A stretch of 64,000 nt of DNA. Source: an uncultured Massilia sp. Its GTDB lineage: Bacteria; Pseudomonadota; Gammaproteobacteria; Burkholderiales; Burkholderiaceae_D. Made by a program: the position numbers and the translations under genes. Shown here piece by piece: positions 42,227 through 51,285 of the stretch (the first letter of the stretch is position 1; every line of letters begins with the position of its first letter). Location: positions 1-64,000 of the forward strand of contig CAJYXO010000109.1 in the NCBI GenBank assembly GCA_913778765.1, read 5' to 3'. The notes beneath the pieces were generated by a model. That model searched no databases. It was not told the DNA's origin and saw only the letters and a program-made list of their open reading frames with translations.

Positions 42227-43192
42227 TCAACGCGACTTGACGAACGGCTTGCCGATCGCCTTCGGCGCCACCGACTTGGCCATCAGGCCGGCCAGCACCA
42301 CCACGGTCACCACGTACGGGATCATCTGGATCAGCGAGCCCGGGATGCGGCCCACCACCGGCAGGTCGACGCCTTCGAGCTGGATCTGGATCGCGCCGAA
42401 CATGCCGAACATCAGGCAGCCCAGCACCGTGTAGATCGGCCGCCAGTTGCCGAACACCAGCGCGGTCAGGGCCAGGTAGCCGGCGCCGGCCGACATGTCG
42501 CGCAGGAAGAAGCCGCTCTGGACGATCGCCAGGTAGGCGCCCGAGAAGGAGCACAGCACGCCCGCCACGAACATGGCCAGGTAGCGGGTGCGCGCGACCG
42601 AGACGCCGGCGGCATCGGCCGCGTGCGGGTTCTCGCCGCAGGCGCGCAGGCGCAGGCCGAAGCGGCTGTGGTAGACCACCCAGTGCACGACGGGCACCAG
42701 CAGGAACGCCAGGTAGACCAGCACCGACTGGCCGCCGATCACGTGGCCGTACAGCCAGCCGATGAAGGGGATGCCGTCCATCGCGGCGGTGCCGGGGAAG
42801 ACGACGTCGGTGAGGCGCGCGGCGCCCAGGTCCGGGGTGCGGCCGCCCTGCTGGAAGAAGAACTGGGCCAGCACGAAGGTCAGGCCGCTCATCGCGATGT
42901 TGATGGCGATGCCGCACACCAGCTGGTTGCCCTTCTGGGTGATGGCGACGAAGGCCTGGACCATGGCCAGCGCGCTCGAAACGGCGATGCCTGCCAGGAT
43001 GCCGTACCACGGGTTCTGGGTCGTGTAGGCGACGGCGGCGGAGACGAAGGCCGAAGCCAGGATCTTGCCCTCCAGGCCGATGTCGACCACGCCGGAGCGT
43101 TCGGCGAACAGGCCGGCCATCGCGGCGAACATCAGCACCGGCGCGTTGCGGATCGTCGAGACGACGATGCTGGCGAGATGAAGGTCTTCCAT
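42227..43192 (-). CDS. Nucleoside-type ABC transporter permease (second)
   Basis: A 321-residue inner-membrane permease of the BPD_transp_2 (LivHM/RbsC-like) family. Motifs include LFAERSGVVDIGLEGKIL, the hallmark of BMP-dependent nucleoside permeases (NupQ/YufQ type), and FRLRACGENPHAADAAGV-like EAA-loop sequence (read as RFGLRLRACGENPHAADAAG). About eight hydrophobic segments are visible. It pairs with the preceding permease: the TAA stop of that gene overlaps this ATG at 43192. Together with the ATPase and the BMP-family binding protein it forms a complete purine/pyrimidine nucleoside importer. The last gene of a four-gene leftward operon. Confidence 0.92.
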   Translation of the reverse strand: MEDLHLASIVVSTIRNAPVLMFAAMAGLFAERSGVVDIGLEGKILASAFVSAAVAYTTQNPWYGILAGIAVSSALAMVQAFVAITQKGNQLVCGIAINIAMSGLTFVLAQFFFQQGGRTPDLGAARLTDVVFPGTAAMDGIPFIGWLYGHVIGGQSVLVYLAFLLVPVVHWVVYHSRFGLRLRACGENPHAADAAGVSVARTRYLAMFVAGVLCSFSGAYLAIVQSGFFLRDMSAGAGYLALTALVFGNWRPIYTVLGCLMFGMFGAIQIQLEGVDLPVVGRIPGSLIQMIPYVVTVVVLAGLMAKSVAPKAIGKPFVKSR

Positions 43193-44280
43193 TATTTATT
43201 CCCTTTGCCGAGATTGACCAGTTTCAGGACCGCCGGCGCATAGAAGTTTTCCATCGCGCCGCAGAACAGGATGATCAGGCCCTGGATGAAGATGAAGGTC
43301 TCCTGCGGGATGTTCGGTTTTTCCAGCGAAAGGTCGAAGCCGCCCTGGATCAGCGCGCCGAACAGCACCGACGACAGGAAGATGCCGACCGGGTTCTGGC
43401 GGCCCATCAGCGCGATCGCGATGCCCACGAAACCCGCGCCGGCCGGGAAGTTCAGCGACAGGTAATGCGTCGAGCCCATCACCGAGTTGACGGCGGCCAG
43501 GCCGGCCAGCGCGCCCGACACCAGCATGGTGACGATGATGGTCCGGCTGATCTTCACGCCGGCGTAATGGGCGGCGTGCGCGTTCAGGCCGGTGGCGCGC
43601 AGCTTGTAGCCCCACGAGGAGCGCCACACCATCACGCCATAAATGACGAGGGCCACGATCGCCAGCGGGAAGCTGATGTTGAGCGGGGTGTCGCCCAGCG
43701 CCGGGAACCAGCCGTTCAGCAGCGGCAGGGCGGCGGCGTCGGAGAACACGCGCGAGGCCGGATTCTGCTCGCCTTCCGGGATCATGTACTTCACGATCAG
43801 GAAGTTCATCAGGCTGGCGGCGATGAAGTTGAACATGATGGTCGTGACCACCACGTGGCTGCCGCGCCTGGCCTGCAGGTAGCCCGGCAGGAAGGCCCAC
43901 AGGCCGCCGAACAGGGCCGCGCCCAGCATGCCGACGGGGATCAAGAGCCAGGCCGGCAGATGCGCGTCGAAGGCCAGCATGGCCAAGGTCAGGCCAAGGC
44001 CGCCGACATACATCTGGCCTTCGGCGCCGATGTTGAAGAGGCCCGCCTGCATGGCGATCGAGACCGCCAGGCCGGTGAAGATGAAGGTCGAGGCGTAGAA
44101 CAGCGTGTAGGCCAGTCCTTCCGGATTGACGATCGCGCTGTTGATCAGGATCTGCATCGATTCCAGCGGGCTCTCGCCCAGCAGGTGGATCACCAGCGCC
44201 GCGACCAGCAGCGCCGACAGCAGGTTCAGGATGGGCAGGACGAAACCCGTGGCCCAGCGAGGTAGTTCAGTGGTCTTCAT
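43192..44280 (-). CDS. Nucleoside-type ABC transporter permease (first)
   Basis: A 362-residue inner-membrane permease of the same family, NupP/YufP type. LPRWATGFVLPILNLLSALL is the N-terminal membrane segment. FTGLAVSIAMQAGLFNIGAEG is the diagnostic motif of BMP-linked importers, and YKLRATGLNAHAAHYAGVK is the cytoplasmic coupling loop. Its stop overlaps the start of the second permease by one base and it begins one base after the ATPase stop, so all are co-translated. The substrate is assigned as nucleosides from the operon's BMP-type binding protein. Confidence 0.92.
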   Translation of the reverse strand: MKTTELPRWATGFVLPILNLLSALLVAALVIHLLGESPLESMQILINSAIVNPEGLAYTLFYASTFIFTGLAVSIAMQAGLFNIGAEGQMYVGGLGLTLAMLAFDAHLPAWLLIPVGMLGAALFGGLWAFLPGYLQARRGSHVVVTTIMFNFIAASLMNFLIVKYMIPEGEQNPASRVFSDAAALPLLNGWFPALGDTPLNISFPLAIVALVIYGVMVWRSSWGYKLRATGLNAHAAHYAGVKISRTIIVTMLVSGALAGLAAVNSVMGSTHYLSLNFPAGAGFVGIAIALMGRQNPVGIFLSSVLFGALIQGGFDLSLEKPNIPQETFIFIQGLIILFCGAMENFYAPAVLKLVNLGKGNK

Positions 44281-44281
44281 G

Positions 44282-45811
44282 TTATGACTTGTGCAAGCCG
44301 CCCATCAGCAAGCCGATGCGCGTGGTATCGAATTCTTCGATCGGGAGAATGCCGGTGATGCGGCCGCCCGACATCACGAGGATGCGGTCGGCCAGCGCGC
44401 GCACTTCTTCCAGTTCCACGGAGGACAGCAGGATCGCCACGCCTTCGTCGCGCAGGCGCAGCAGCTGGGTGTGGATACTCTCGATGGTGCCGATGTCGAC
44501 GCCGCGGGTCGGCTGGCCGACCAGCATCATCTTCGGTTTGGCCGCCACTTCGCGCGCGATCACGACCTTCTGCTGGTTGCCGCCCGAAAGGAGGCCGATG
44601 CGCAGGTCGGGATTGTTCGGGCGGACGTCGAAGGCCTGCATCAGGCCGGCGCAGCGCTGGGCGATCTTCTTGAAGTCGAACAGGCCCCAGCGGTTCTTCA
44701 CATGGTCCTGGTAGCCGAACACGGTGTTCTGCATGACCGAGAAATCCTTGATCACGCCGTCGCGCAGGCGGTCTTCCGGCACATGGCCGATGCCCAGTCC
44801 GCGGAAGGTCGCGGGCAGGCCGTCGGCATTCGAGCGGCCGGCGAAGGGCAGGTCCCGGCCGAGGAATTCGACCTTGCCGGAAGTCGGCAGGCGCATGCCG
44901 GACAGGATCTCGAGCAGCTCGCTTTGGCCATTGCCGGACACGCCGGCGATCGCCACGACCTCGCCCGCGCGCAGGCTGAAGTCGATGTCGGACAGCAGGG
45001 CCACGCCGTTGGCGTCCTTCAGCTGCAGGTTCGAGACCTTCAGCACTTCGGCGCCCGGATGGTAGGCGGCGCGCGGCAGCTCGCTCTGGATCGGACGGCC
45101 GACCATCATGTTGGCCAGCTGCTCCTTCGAGGTGTCAAGCGTCTTGACGGCGCCGACCACGCGGCCGGCGCGCATCACCGTCACCTCGTCGGTGATGTCC
45201 ATGATCTCCTGCAGCTTGTGGGTGATCAGGATGATGGTCTTGCCCTGTTCCTTGAACAGCCGCAGGATCTCGAACAGCGACGCGGTTTCCTGGGCGGTCA
45301 GGACGGCGGTGGGCTCGTCCAGGATCAGGATCTCGGCGCTGCGGTAGATCTGCTTGAGGATCTCGACGCGCTGCTGGGCGCCCACGGACAGGTCGTGGAC
45401 GGTGGCAAGCGGGTCGACGTCGAGGCGGTAGCGTTCGCAGATCTCGCGCAGCTTCGCTTCCACGGCGCCGCGCTTGGCGGCCAGCTTGAAGCCGCCTTCA
45501 TTGCCGAGCATGACGTTGTCGAGCACGGTCATGTTCTCGACCAGCATGAAGTGCTGGTGCACCATGCCGATGCCGAGCGCGATGGCTTCATGGCTGCTGC
45601 GGATGTCGCGCGCCTGGCCGTCGATCAGGACCTGGCCGCTGTCGGCGTTGTAGTAGCCGTACAGGATGCTCATCAGGGTCGACTTGCCGGCGCCATTTTC
45701 GCCGATCACGCCATGGATCGAGCCTTTGGCGATCGAGAAGCTGACGTCGGCATTCGCCTGCACCGCCCCGAAGGCTTTGCTAATGTTGCGAAATTCTACG
45801 GCTGGCTGCAT
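44282..45811 (-). CDS. ABC transporter ATP-binding protein of the nucleoside importer
   Basis: A 509-residue protein with two fused ATPase domains, as in ribose/galactose/nucleoside importers. Domain 1 has Walker A GENGAGKSTLMS, signature LSVGAQQRVEI and Walker B ILILDEPTAVLT. Domain 2 has VSGNGQSELLEIL in place of a canonical Walker A and LLSGGNQQKVVIAREVA with VGQPTRGVDIG, the usual degenerate second site. It energises the two permeases encoded just downstream. It starts 103 bp after the BMP-type binding-protein gene. All expected motifs are intact. Confidence 0.94.
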   Translation of the reverse strand: MQPAVEFRNISKAFGAVQANADVSFSIAKGSIHGVIGENGAGKSTLMSILYGYYNADSGQVLIDGQARDIRSSHEAIALGIGMVHQHFMLVENMTVLDNVMLGNEGGFKLAAKRGAVEAKLREICERYRLDVDPLATVHDLSVGAQQRVEILKQIYRSAEILILDEPTAVLTAQETASLFEILRLFKEQGKTIILITHKLQEIMDITDEVTVMRAGRVVGAVKTLDTSKEQLANMMVGRPIQSELPRAAYHPGAEVLKVSNLQLKDANGVALLSDIDFSLRAGEVVAIAGVSGNGQSELLEILSGMRLPTSGKVEFLGRDLPFAGRSNADGLPATFRGLGIGHVPEDRLRDGVIKDFSVMQNTVFGYQDHVKNRWGLFDFKKIAQRCAGLMQAFDVRPNNPDLRIGLLSGGNQQKVVIAREVAAKPKMMLVGQPTRGVDIGTIESIHTQLLRLRDEGVAILLSSVELEEVRALADRILVMSGGRITGILPIEEFDTTRIGLLMGGLHKS

Positions 45812-45914
45812 AGCGATCTGGTGTCAGTAAATATTGGAAGCATTCATTCAAAAGCGCGCCGCGCCGGTTTTTTATGCCGGCGCGGCGCGCTTGAAGCAGG
45901 GATTGATTGGACGA

Positions 45915-46916
45915 TTACTGCGGGCAGGAACCGGCGGCGCGGTAGTCCACCACCTTGATCTTGCCGCTGACGATGTCGGCCTTGGCCTGGTTCACGCGCT
46001 TTTCCATGGCCGCCGAAACGACGGCGCGGTTGCTCTTGTCCAGTGCCCAGTCGACGCCGCCTTCCTTCAGGCCCTTGTAGGTGATGCCCGAGCCATACTG
46101 GCCGTTCTTCGCCATCATCAGGGCGTCGTAGGTGGCGTTGCCGACGTTCTTGACCATCGAGGTCAGGACCGAGCCCGGCTGGATGTCGTTCTGGTTGGAG
46201 TCGACGCCGATCGCCAGCTTGCCCTTGGTCTTGGCCATCTGGAGCACGCCCAGGCCCGAACCGCCGGCCACGGCGAACACCACGTCGGCGCCGCGGTCGA
46301 ACTGCGCACGCGCCAGTTCGCCGCCCTTGGCCGGATCGTTCCAGGCCGCGGCGGTGGTGCCGACCATGTTCTGCTGCACGTCGATCTTCGGATTGACGGC
46401 CTTCGCGCCCTGGGCATAGCCGCACTCGAAGGCGCGGATCAGCGGACTGTCCATGCCGCCGACGAAGCCGATCTTGCCCGACTTGGCAGCCATCGCGGCG
46501 GCCACGCCGACCAGGTAGGAGCCTTCCTGTTCCTTGAACAGGATCGAGTTGACGTTCTTGCCGTTGGCGGTGCCGTCGATCAGGACGAAGTGCACGGCCG
46601 GGAATTCGGCGGCGACCTTCTGCACCGCCTGGGTCTGCGAGAAGCCGACCGAGATGATCAGGTCCAGCTTCTTGCGGGCCAGGCCGCGCAGCACCTGCTC
46701 GGCCTGCGTATCGCTGCTGGCCTGGGCTTCGAAGACGTTGATGCCGTTCTGTTTCTTGAAGCGCTCAATGCCTTCGGCCGCCGACTGGTTGAACGACTTG
46801 TCGAACTTGCCGCCGGCGTCGTAGACGATGCCCAGCTTCGGCGCGCCTGCTGCTGCAGCGGCGCTGCCGGCGACGCACAGCGCCGCGATCGTCATACTGA
46901 GTTGCTTGAATTTCAT
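45915..46916 (-). CDS. BMP-family nucleoside-binding protein
   Basis: A 333-residue exported substrate-binding protein of the basic membrane protein (BMP/PnrA) family. The signal peptide is QLSMTIAALCVAGSAAAAA; no lipobox cysteine is visible, so it is probably a soluble periplasmic protein, unlike many lipoprotein relatives. The BMP pattern is GIVYDAGGKFDKSFNQSAAEG, FVLIDGTANGKNVNSILFKEQEGSYL, IGFVGGMDSPLIRAFECGY and GVDSNQNDI. Characterised members bind purine and pyrimidine nucleosides. ATG 46916 was chosen for the signal peptide. It heads the four-gene importer operon and fits the window's nucleoside-salvage theme. Confidence 0.92.
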   Translation of the reverse strand: MKFKQLSMTIAALCVAGSAAAAAGAPKLGIVYDAGGKFDKSFNQSAAEGIERFKKQNGINVFEAQASSDTQAEQVLRGLARKKLDLIISVGFSQTQAVQKVAAEFPAVHFVLIDGTANGKNVNSILFKEQEGSYLVGVAAAMAAKSGKIGFVGGMDSPLIRAFECGYAQGAKAVNPKIDVQQNMVGTTAAAWNDPAKGGELARAQFDRGADVVFAVAGGSGLGVLQMAKTKGKLAIGVDSNQNDIQPGSVLTSMVKNVGNATYDALMMAKNGQYGSGITYKGLKEGGVDWALDKSNRAVVSAAMEKRVNQAKADIVSGKIKVVDYRAAGSCPQ

Positions 46917-47256
46917 GTATTTGGCTCCTGGAATCCTGATATTGTACCCGGCACAACGGTTGCAATGGGAGGCGGCAAAGCAAGGACCAGTCCTCCGCGG
47001 CACTGCTGCCAGCGGATTGTGTCAAAAATCTCTTGTAACTTGAGTGAAGATTTGTATCGCGATTGCGAAGACCTTCGCAGCGCAGCTTTGCAAACTATGC
47101 ATCAGCCCGTTTATTCGTGGCAAATACGATTTTACTTCGCAATTTATTTAGTTGAAATATAAATAGTGCTACTTTTCATGTGTTTCTAACAGAAAACCAC
47201 AGGTAGCGGGCCGGAGATTGGCGCCTGCGTAATGACGCCGTAAGGACAGCGCGGGC
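46917..47256. promoter_or_regulatory. Intergenic region upstream of the nucleoside importer, with palindrome
   Basis: A 340-bp gap between the importer operon (leftward) and the 3' end of the alpha/beta hydrolase gene. A perfect dyad TGCGAAG-AC-CTTCGCA lies at 47064-47079, a size and GC-pattern similar to LacI/PurR-class operators but not a PurR consensus. The stretch 47090-47190 is A/T-rich and could hold the promoter. No gene is supported here. Confidence 0.45.
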
Positions 47257-48318
47257 TTATTTGCCGGACAGGGGATGGTCCGCCGTGGCGGCCAGCACGG
47301 GCAGGGGCGCCAGCCCTGGCACCGCGATCGGCGCGGCAGGCAGCGTGACGAGGGCGGACGGCGCCGGGATCGGATCTGCCGGCGCGGGCAGGAGCGGCGT
47401 CGGCATGCCGTCGATGGCAAGCGGCGCGACCTCCGCGATGGCCGGCGCGGGAATCGGCGCCGACGAGGCCGCCGCCTCGGACAGCGGCTTGGCGAACTGT
47501 GCCGTAAGGAAGTTGGCGACGCGGCTCTGCGTGCCTTCCAGATAGGGGATGTTCATGTGGTCCGAGTCGGGCACGATGTCGTCGCCGCACAACTGGGCCA
47601 GCTTGGCGACCAGCTGGTCGGTATGCGAATGCGGCACCACGTCGTCGCTGGCCGCGCGCAGCACGTAGGTCGGCGCCTTCAGGGCCGGCGCATACTTGAT
47701 CGACTCGAAACGGTGGCGCAGCATGTACTCGATCGGCATCACGCGGAACTTGCGCTTGGCGATGGCCAGGATCGAATCGTAGGGCGTGATCAGGACCACC
47801 GAGTGCGCCGGGCGTTCCTTCGCCACCTGCACCGCCACGCCGGAACCCAGGCTGCGCCCGACCACGGCGATGCGGCGCGCGTCCACGTGGGCGCGTGCGG
47901 CCATCCAGTCGAACAGCATGCAGCCGTCTTCGACCATCTGGATTTCGGCGGGGACGCCATGCGATTCGCCGTAGCCGCGGTAATTCACCGCCAGCACGGC
48001 CATGTTCGGGAACAGCTTGCCGGCATCGCGCACGACCCACGACACTTCCTCGGAGCGGCCGCCGAAGTAGACGACGGCCGGATGGCGGCCGGGAATCTTC
48101 GGCGTCATCAGCCAGCCGGACAGGCGGGTGCCGTCGGCGGCGCGCAGCACCACGGGGCGGGTGCGGTGGCCGCTGCTGCGCGGGCTCTGCACTTCGCGCT
48201 CGACGGTCGGATTGAACACCAGGCGGCGCTGGTTCGCGGCGACCGCGGCCGTGAGGCCCAGCCACAGCATGCTGGCAAAGCCAGCCATTCCCGCCGCTAC
48301 TTTTTTCCGAGTGTCCAT
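47257..48318 (-). CDS. Membrane-anchored alpha/beta hydrolase
   Basis: A 353-residue protein with an N-terminal hydrophobic anchor or signal (MAGFASMLWLGLTAAVAA). The alpha/beta-hydrolase core shows NYRGYGESHG, the nucleophile elbow VVGRSLGSG (Ser), an acid in RAASDDVVPHS and His in VPDSDHMNIP. The C-terminal 70 residues are proline/alanine-rich and low-complexity (APIPAPAIAEVAPL, PAPADPIPAPS). Relatives are annotated as periplasmic-facing esterases/peptidases of unknown substrate. It lies 153 bp after a solitary PAAR gene on the same strand, but its own export signal argues against being a type VI effector. Confidence 0.85.
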   Translation of the reverse strand: MDTRKKVAAGMAGFASMLWLGLTAAVAANQRRLVFNPTVEREVQSPRSSGHRTRPVVLRAADGTRLSGWLMTPKIPGRHPAVVYFGGRSEEVSWVVRDAGKLFPNMAVLAVNYRGYGESHGVPAEIQMVEDGCMLFDWMAARAHVDARRIAVVGRSLGSGVAVQVAKERPAHSVVLITPYDSILAIAKRKFRVMPIEYMLRHRFESIKYAPALKAPTYVLRAASDDVVPHSHTDQLVAKLAQLCGDDIVPDSDHMNIPYLEGTQSRVANFLTAQFAKPLSEAAASSAPIPAPAIAEVAPLAIDGMPTPLLPAPADPIPAPSALVTLPAAPIAVPGLAPLPVLAATADHPLSGK

Positions 48319-48471
48319 GTGTTCTAGTCTAACTGTGACAACCGATCCTTATCTGTGCGTTGAGGTACAAAGCAGAGATGGTGCGTCAAATCGGTGCAAT
48401 GAGTTGCTATGATGCAACAATACCATGGCCAGCGATTCCGTGCAGGGAAGGCGGCTGGGTGAAGCCAGCAG

Positions 48472-48810
48472 TTAGACCGGTGGGGTAGGTGAACCGTTCA
48501 CCGGGATTTGATCGGTAGCGACATCGTCGACGAGCTGAAACCTCCCGGTCTGGCCCGGCAGCAGGCGCGGATGGGGCAGGCACTGGCAGACGCACAGGTC
48601 ATTTTCCAGGGCCACCTGCTTGCCGTTGAACTGCTCCGCCACCCGTGGGCCGATGCACTGGATGCGGCCGGTCGTGCCGCAGCCATGACATTGGATGTCA
48701 TCGCCTTCCAGCGCCATCCGCACGCCGTCGATGGACAGCAGCGATGTCGCCGATGTGACAAGGCCATCGGCAGTCGTGCGCGCACCCAGGGTGATATGAT
48801 GGCGTTTCAT
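48472..48810 (-). CDS. Solitary PAAR-domain protein
   Basis: A 112-residue protein matching the PAAR fold. Motifs are TLGARTTADGLVTSA near the start, MALEGDDIQCHGCGTTGRI, and GPRVAEQFNGKQVALEND followed by CVCQCLPHPRLL, the usual repeats of GD, CHGC and metal-binding Cys/His. PAAR proteins cap the VgrG spike of the type VI secretion system. No VgrG, cargo or immunity candidate is directly adjacent; the next gene downstream on the strand is an exported alpha/beta hydrolase. It is the second PAAR gene of the window and is not similar in length to the first. Confidence 0.82.
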   Translation of the reverse strand: MKRHHITLGARTTADGLVTSATSLLSIDGVRMALEGDDIQCHGCGTTGRIQCIGPRVAEQFNGKQVALENDLCVCQCLPHPRLLPGQTGRFQLVDDVATDQIPVNGSPTPPV

Positions 48811-48920
48811 CCGTCACCAGATTCTGTTGTGGAGAATTTAACATTTACATGGTGCCAGCCGCCTGGCGCCATCACGTTGCTCTATTCGGGATGAAGGATA
48901 TGAGCTTTAACGGAGACAAC

Positions 48921-49223
48921 GTGCACTACCTGCTGATGTACGAACTGGCGCCCGACTACCTGGCGCGCCGCGGCGAATTCCGCAACGCACACCTGAAGCT
49001 GGCCTGGGAGGCCGAGCAGCGCGGCGAGATCGTCATCGCCGGCGCCCTGGCCGATCCCGCCGACACCGCCGTCCTGCTGTTCACCGGCGACTCGCCGGAA
49101 GCCGCCGAACGCTTCGCCAAAGCGGATCCCTACGTCACCGAGGGTCTGGTGAAGAGCTGGCGGGTGCGTCCCTGGACCACGGTGGTCGGCAAGGACGCCA
49201 GCACCCCGGTCAAGCCGGCATAA
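48921..49223 (+). CDS. YciI family protein
   Basis: A 100-residue dimeric alpha/beta-barrel protein of the YciI/YCII family. The pattern HYLLMYELAPDYLARRGEFR, HLKLAWEAEQRGE and ADPYVTEGLVKSWRVRPW is typical; the His and Asp of the putative active site are in these stretches. I choose GTG at 48921 because it is preceded by GGAGA at a 4-bp spacing and gives the family's usual length and MHYLLMYE start. ATGs at 48891 and 48900 lack a proper ribosome site. Physiological role is unknown for most members. It is convergent with the NHL gene, 3 bp apart. Confidence 0.85.
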   Translation: MHYLLMYELAPDYLARRGEFRNAHLKLAWEAEQRGEIVIAGALADPADTAVLLFTGDSPEAAERFAKADPYVTEGLVKSWRVRPWTTVVGKDASTPVKPA

Positions 49224-49226
49224 TCC

Positions 49227-50372
49227 TTACTTGGCCGGCAGCAGCTTCACGACGATGTTATGCGTGGTGATGGCGAACGAGCCGTCCGGCGCGCGCGCCA
49301 CGCCGATCGGCCGGTCCAGGCTGCCGGGTAGGGTGCCCAGCACGATGTCCTGGTGGCCGGGCGTGCCGGCGATGGTGCTGGTGACGTTGTCCAGGTTGAT
49401 GCGGCGGATGGTGGCGTTGTCGGTGTCCGCGATGTACAGGTCGTTGCCCTCGACCGCGATGCCGCTGGGCGCGCACAGCCGCGACACGCTGGTGCTGCCG
49501 TCCACCGAGCCGCACAGGCCGGCCTGGCCGGCCAGCGTCGACACCTTGCCCTCCTTGTCGATCATGCGGATCGTCGAATTGCCGGTGTCGACCACGTAGA
49601 CGTTGCCCCACTGGTCGACGTCGATGTCTTCCGGCTTGCAGAAGCGGGCCACGTCGCCGCGCCCGTTGGCGCTGCCGCACACGCCCGGCGAGCCGGCCAC
49701 GGTGCTGACGTTGCCGCTGGCGTCGATGCGGCGCACCGTGTGGTTGCCGGTGTCCGCGATCCACAGATTGCCCCACTGGTCCAGCGCGATCCCTTTCGGA
49801 TTGCAGAATTGCGCCGAACGCTCGCGCCCGTCGGCGCTGCCGCAGGTGCCGTTGCCGGCCAGGCTGGTGACGACGCCCGCCGCCGTGATCTTGCGCACCG
49901 CCGAGTTGCCGGTATCGGTCAGGTAGACGTTGCCGGCGGCATCGGTGTCGAGCCGGCTGGGTGCGTTGAAGCGCGCCGCGCCGCCGGCGCCGTCCGCATA
50001 GCCGACCGCGCCGGTGCTGCCGGCCAGCGTGGTCACCACGCCCTGCGGCGTGACCTTGCGGATGGTGGCGCTGGCCGGTTCCGCCACGTACAGGTTGCCG
50101 GCCTTGTCGGCGGCCAAACCTTCCGGCGCGTTGAAGCGCGCCGCCGGCCCGGTGCCGTCCTTCGAACCCGAACACACGCCGCAGATGTCCCCGGCAATGG
50201 GGTAAAGCCCGGTCGCAGTCTGGGGATGGTCCGGCCACTTCGGCCAGTCCGGGTGGTTGGGCCAGGGGTAGTCGTCGTACCAGACATAGCCGAACCCGAC
50301 CCCGACATCGCCTCCGCAGCTGGAAAGACCGAGGGCGGCCAGCAGGGCGGTGCAGCGCAGTAGCGATTTCAT
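49227..50372 (-). CDS. Lipoprotein with NHL repeats (beta-propeller)
   Basis: A 381-residue lipoprotein; SLLRCTALLAALGLSSCGGD has a lipobox ending at Cys. A Pro/Trp/Asp-rich linker follows (WPNHPDWPKWPDHPQ). The rest is made of six or so NHL repeats of about 55 residues, each with GI(A)xDxWGNxYxADTGNxTIRxI and an xTLAGxxG end. Several repeats carry a conserved cysteine pair (CGSADG with RFC or QFC), probably one disulfide per blade, which fits an extracytoplasmic place. The predicted fold is a six-bladed propeller for protein or ligand binding; the partner is unknown. ATG 50372 was chosen for the lipoprotein signal. Confidence 0.88.
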   Translation of the reverse strand: MKSLLRCTALLAALGLSSCGGDVGVGFGYVWYDDYPWPNHPDWPKWPDHPQTATGLYPIAGDICGVCSGSKDGTGPAARFNAPEGLAADKAGNLYVAEPASATIRKVTPQGVVTTLAGSTGAVGYADGAGGAARFNAPSRLDTDAAGNVYLTDTGNSAVRKITAAGVVTSLAGNGTCGSADGRERSAQFCNPKGIALDQWGNLWIADTGNHTVRRIDASGNVSTVAGSPGVCGSANGRGDVARFCKPEDIDVDQWGNVYVVDTGNSTIRMIDKEGKVSTLAGQAGLCGSVDGSTSVSRLCAPSGIAVEGNDLYIADTDNATIRRINLDNVTSTIAGTPGHQDIVLGTLPGSLDRPIGVARAPDGSFAITTHNIVVKLLPAK

Positions 50373-50598
50373 GAACGTGTCTCCCGAGGTGACTCTCATC
50401 GATAATGCGCCGAGCATAGGCGGGCGGGCGCGTTTCAAGCCTGCGCGCACGCAAGGCAGAAAGGTCGAGTTCATGCAGGTCGCGTATTGCTGACTTAAAA
50501 GCGACGCCAGCGCGGACTTCGGTGGCAAATCTCATCCATTCGTAGCGCGCCTACTGCTGAGGTAATATCTCCCGGCTAATAAACTCAGCTGGAGACCC

Positions 50599-51285
50599 AT
50601 GCACACCGCCGTCAACCTGTGGCCGCTGCTCGGCATTGCCGTCGTCGTCGTTGGATTTTTGCTGCGCGCCAATCCGGTGCTGGTGGTGATCGCCGCGTGC
50701 GGCGCGACCGGCATGGCGGGCGGCTTTTCGCCCGAGCATTTGCTGGAATCCCTGGGCGCGGCTTTCGTCAAGACGCGCAACCTGCCGCTGATCCTGCTGC
50801 TGCCGCTGGCGGCGATCGGCCTGCTCGAGCGCGCCGGCCTGAAGGAGCATGCCCAGGCCAGCATCGCCAGGATCCACGGCGCCACCACCGGACGCCTGCT
50901 GACGGTCTACCTGCTGGTGCGCGAACTCGCCGCCGCCTTCGGCCTGACCAGCCTGGGTGGCCATCCGAACATGGTGCGGCCGCTGGTCGCGCCGATGGCG
51001 GAAGCGGCCGCCGAAGCGCGCGGGGTCGAGCTCGACGAGGCGATGCGCCAGCGCATCCGCGCGATGAGCGCCGCCACCGACAACGTCGGCCTGTTCTTCG
51101 GCGAGGACATCTTCGTCGCCTTCGGCGCCATCGTGCTGATGCAGACGATCCTGCGCGCCGAAGGGCTGGAAGTCGATCCGCTGCACATGGCGCTGTGGGG
51201 CATTCCGACCGCCGTGACGGCGTTCATCATCCACGCCTGGAACCTGCGCCGGCTGGACGCCCGCATCATGAAGGGGCGGCCATGA
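50599..51285 (+). CDS. DUF969 membrane protein (pyroglutamate-linked transporter part 1)
   Basis: A 228-residue inner-membrane protein of DUF969. Hydrophobic segments include [36 protein letters not shown] and the C-terminal [19 protein letters not shown] conserved loop reads [23 protein letters not shown]. It has a ribosome site GGAG before ATG 50599 and its stop overlaps the DUF979 start (ATGA). The three-gene order DUF969-DUF979-pcp is conserved in distant bacteria, so the pair probably forms a transporter for pyroglutamate or pyroglutamyl peptides. That role is inference from gene order. Confidence 0.88.
   Translation: MHTAVNLWPLLGIAVVVVGFLLRANPVLVVIAACGATGMAGGFSPEHLLESLGAAFVKTRNLPLILLLPLAAIGLLERAGLKEHAQASIARIHGATTGRLLTVYLLVRELAAAFGLTSLGGHPNMVRPLVAPMAEAAAEARGVELDEAMRQRIRAMSAATDNVGLFFGEDIFVAFGAIVLMQTILRAEGLEVDPLHMALWGIPTAVTAFIIHAWNLRRLDARIMKGRP

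Noticed and set aside
47064-47079. Assignment of the palindrome upstream of the nucleoside importer as a PurR box
   Set aside because: The PurR core is CGCAAACGTTTGCG; the sequence here differs in the central bases, so only a general LacI-class-like operator is suggested.
47257-48318. Alpha/beta hydrolase as a lipase effector of the adjacent PAAR protein
   Set aside because: It carries its own N-terminal export or anchor signal and a 153-bp gap separates it from the PAAR gene, unlike co-translated T6SS cargo.
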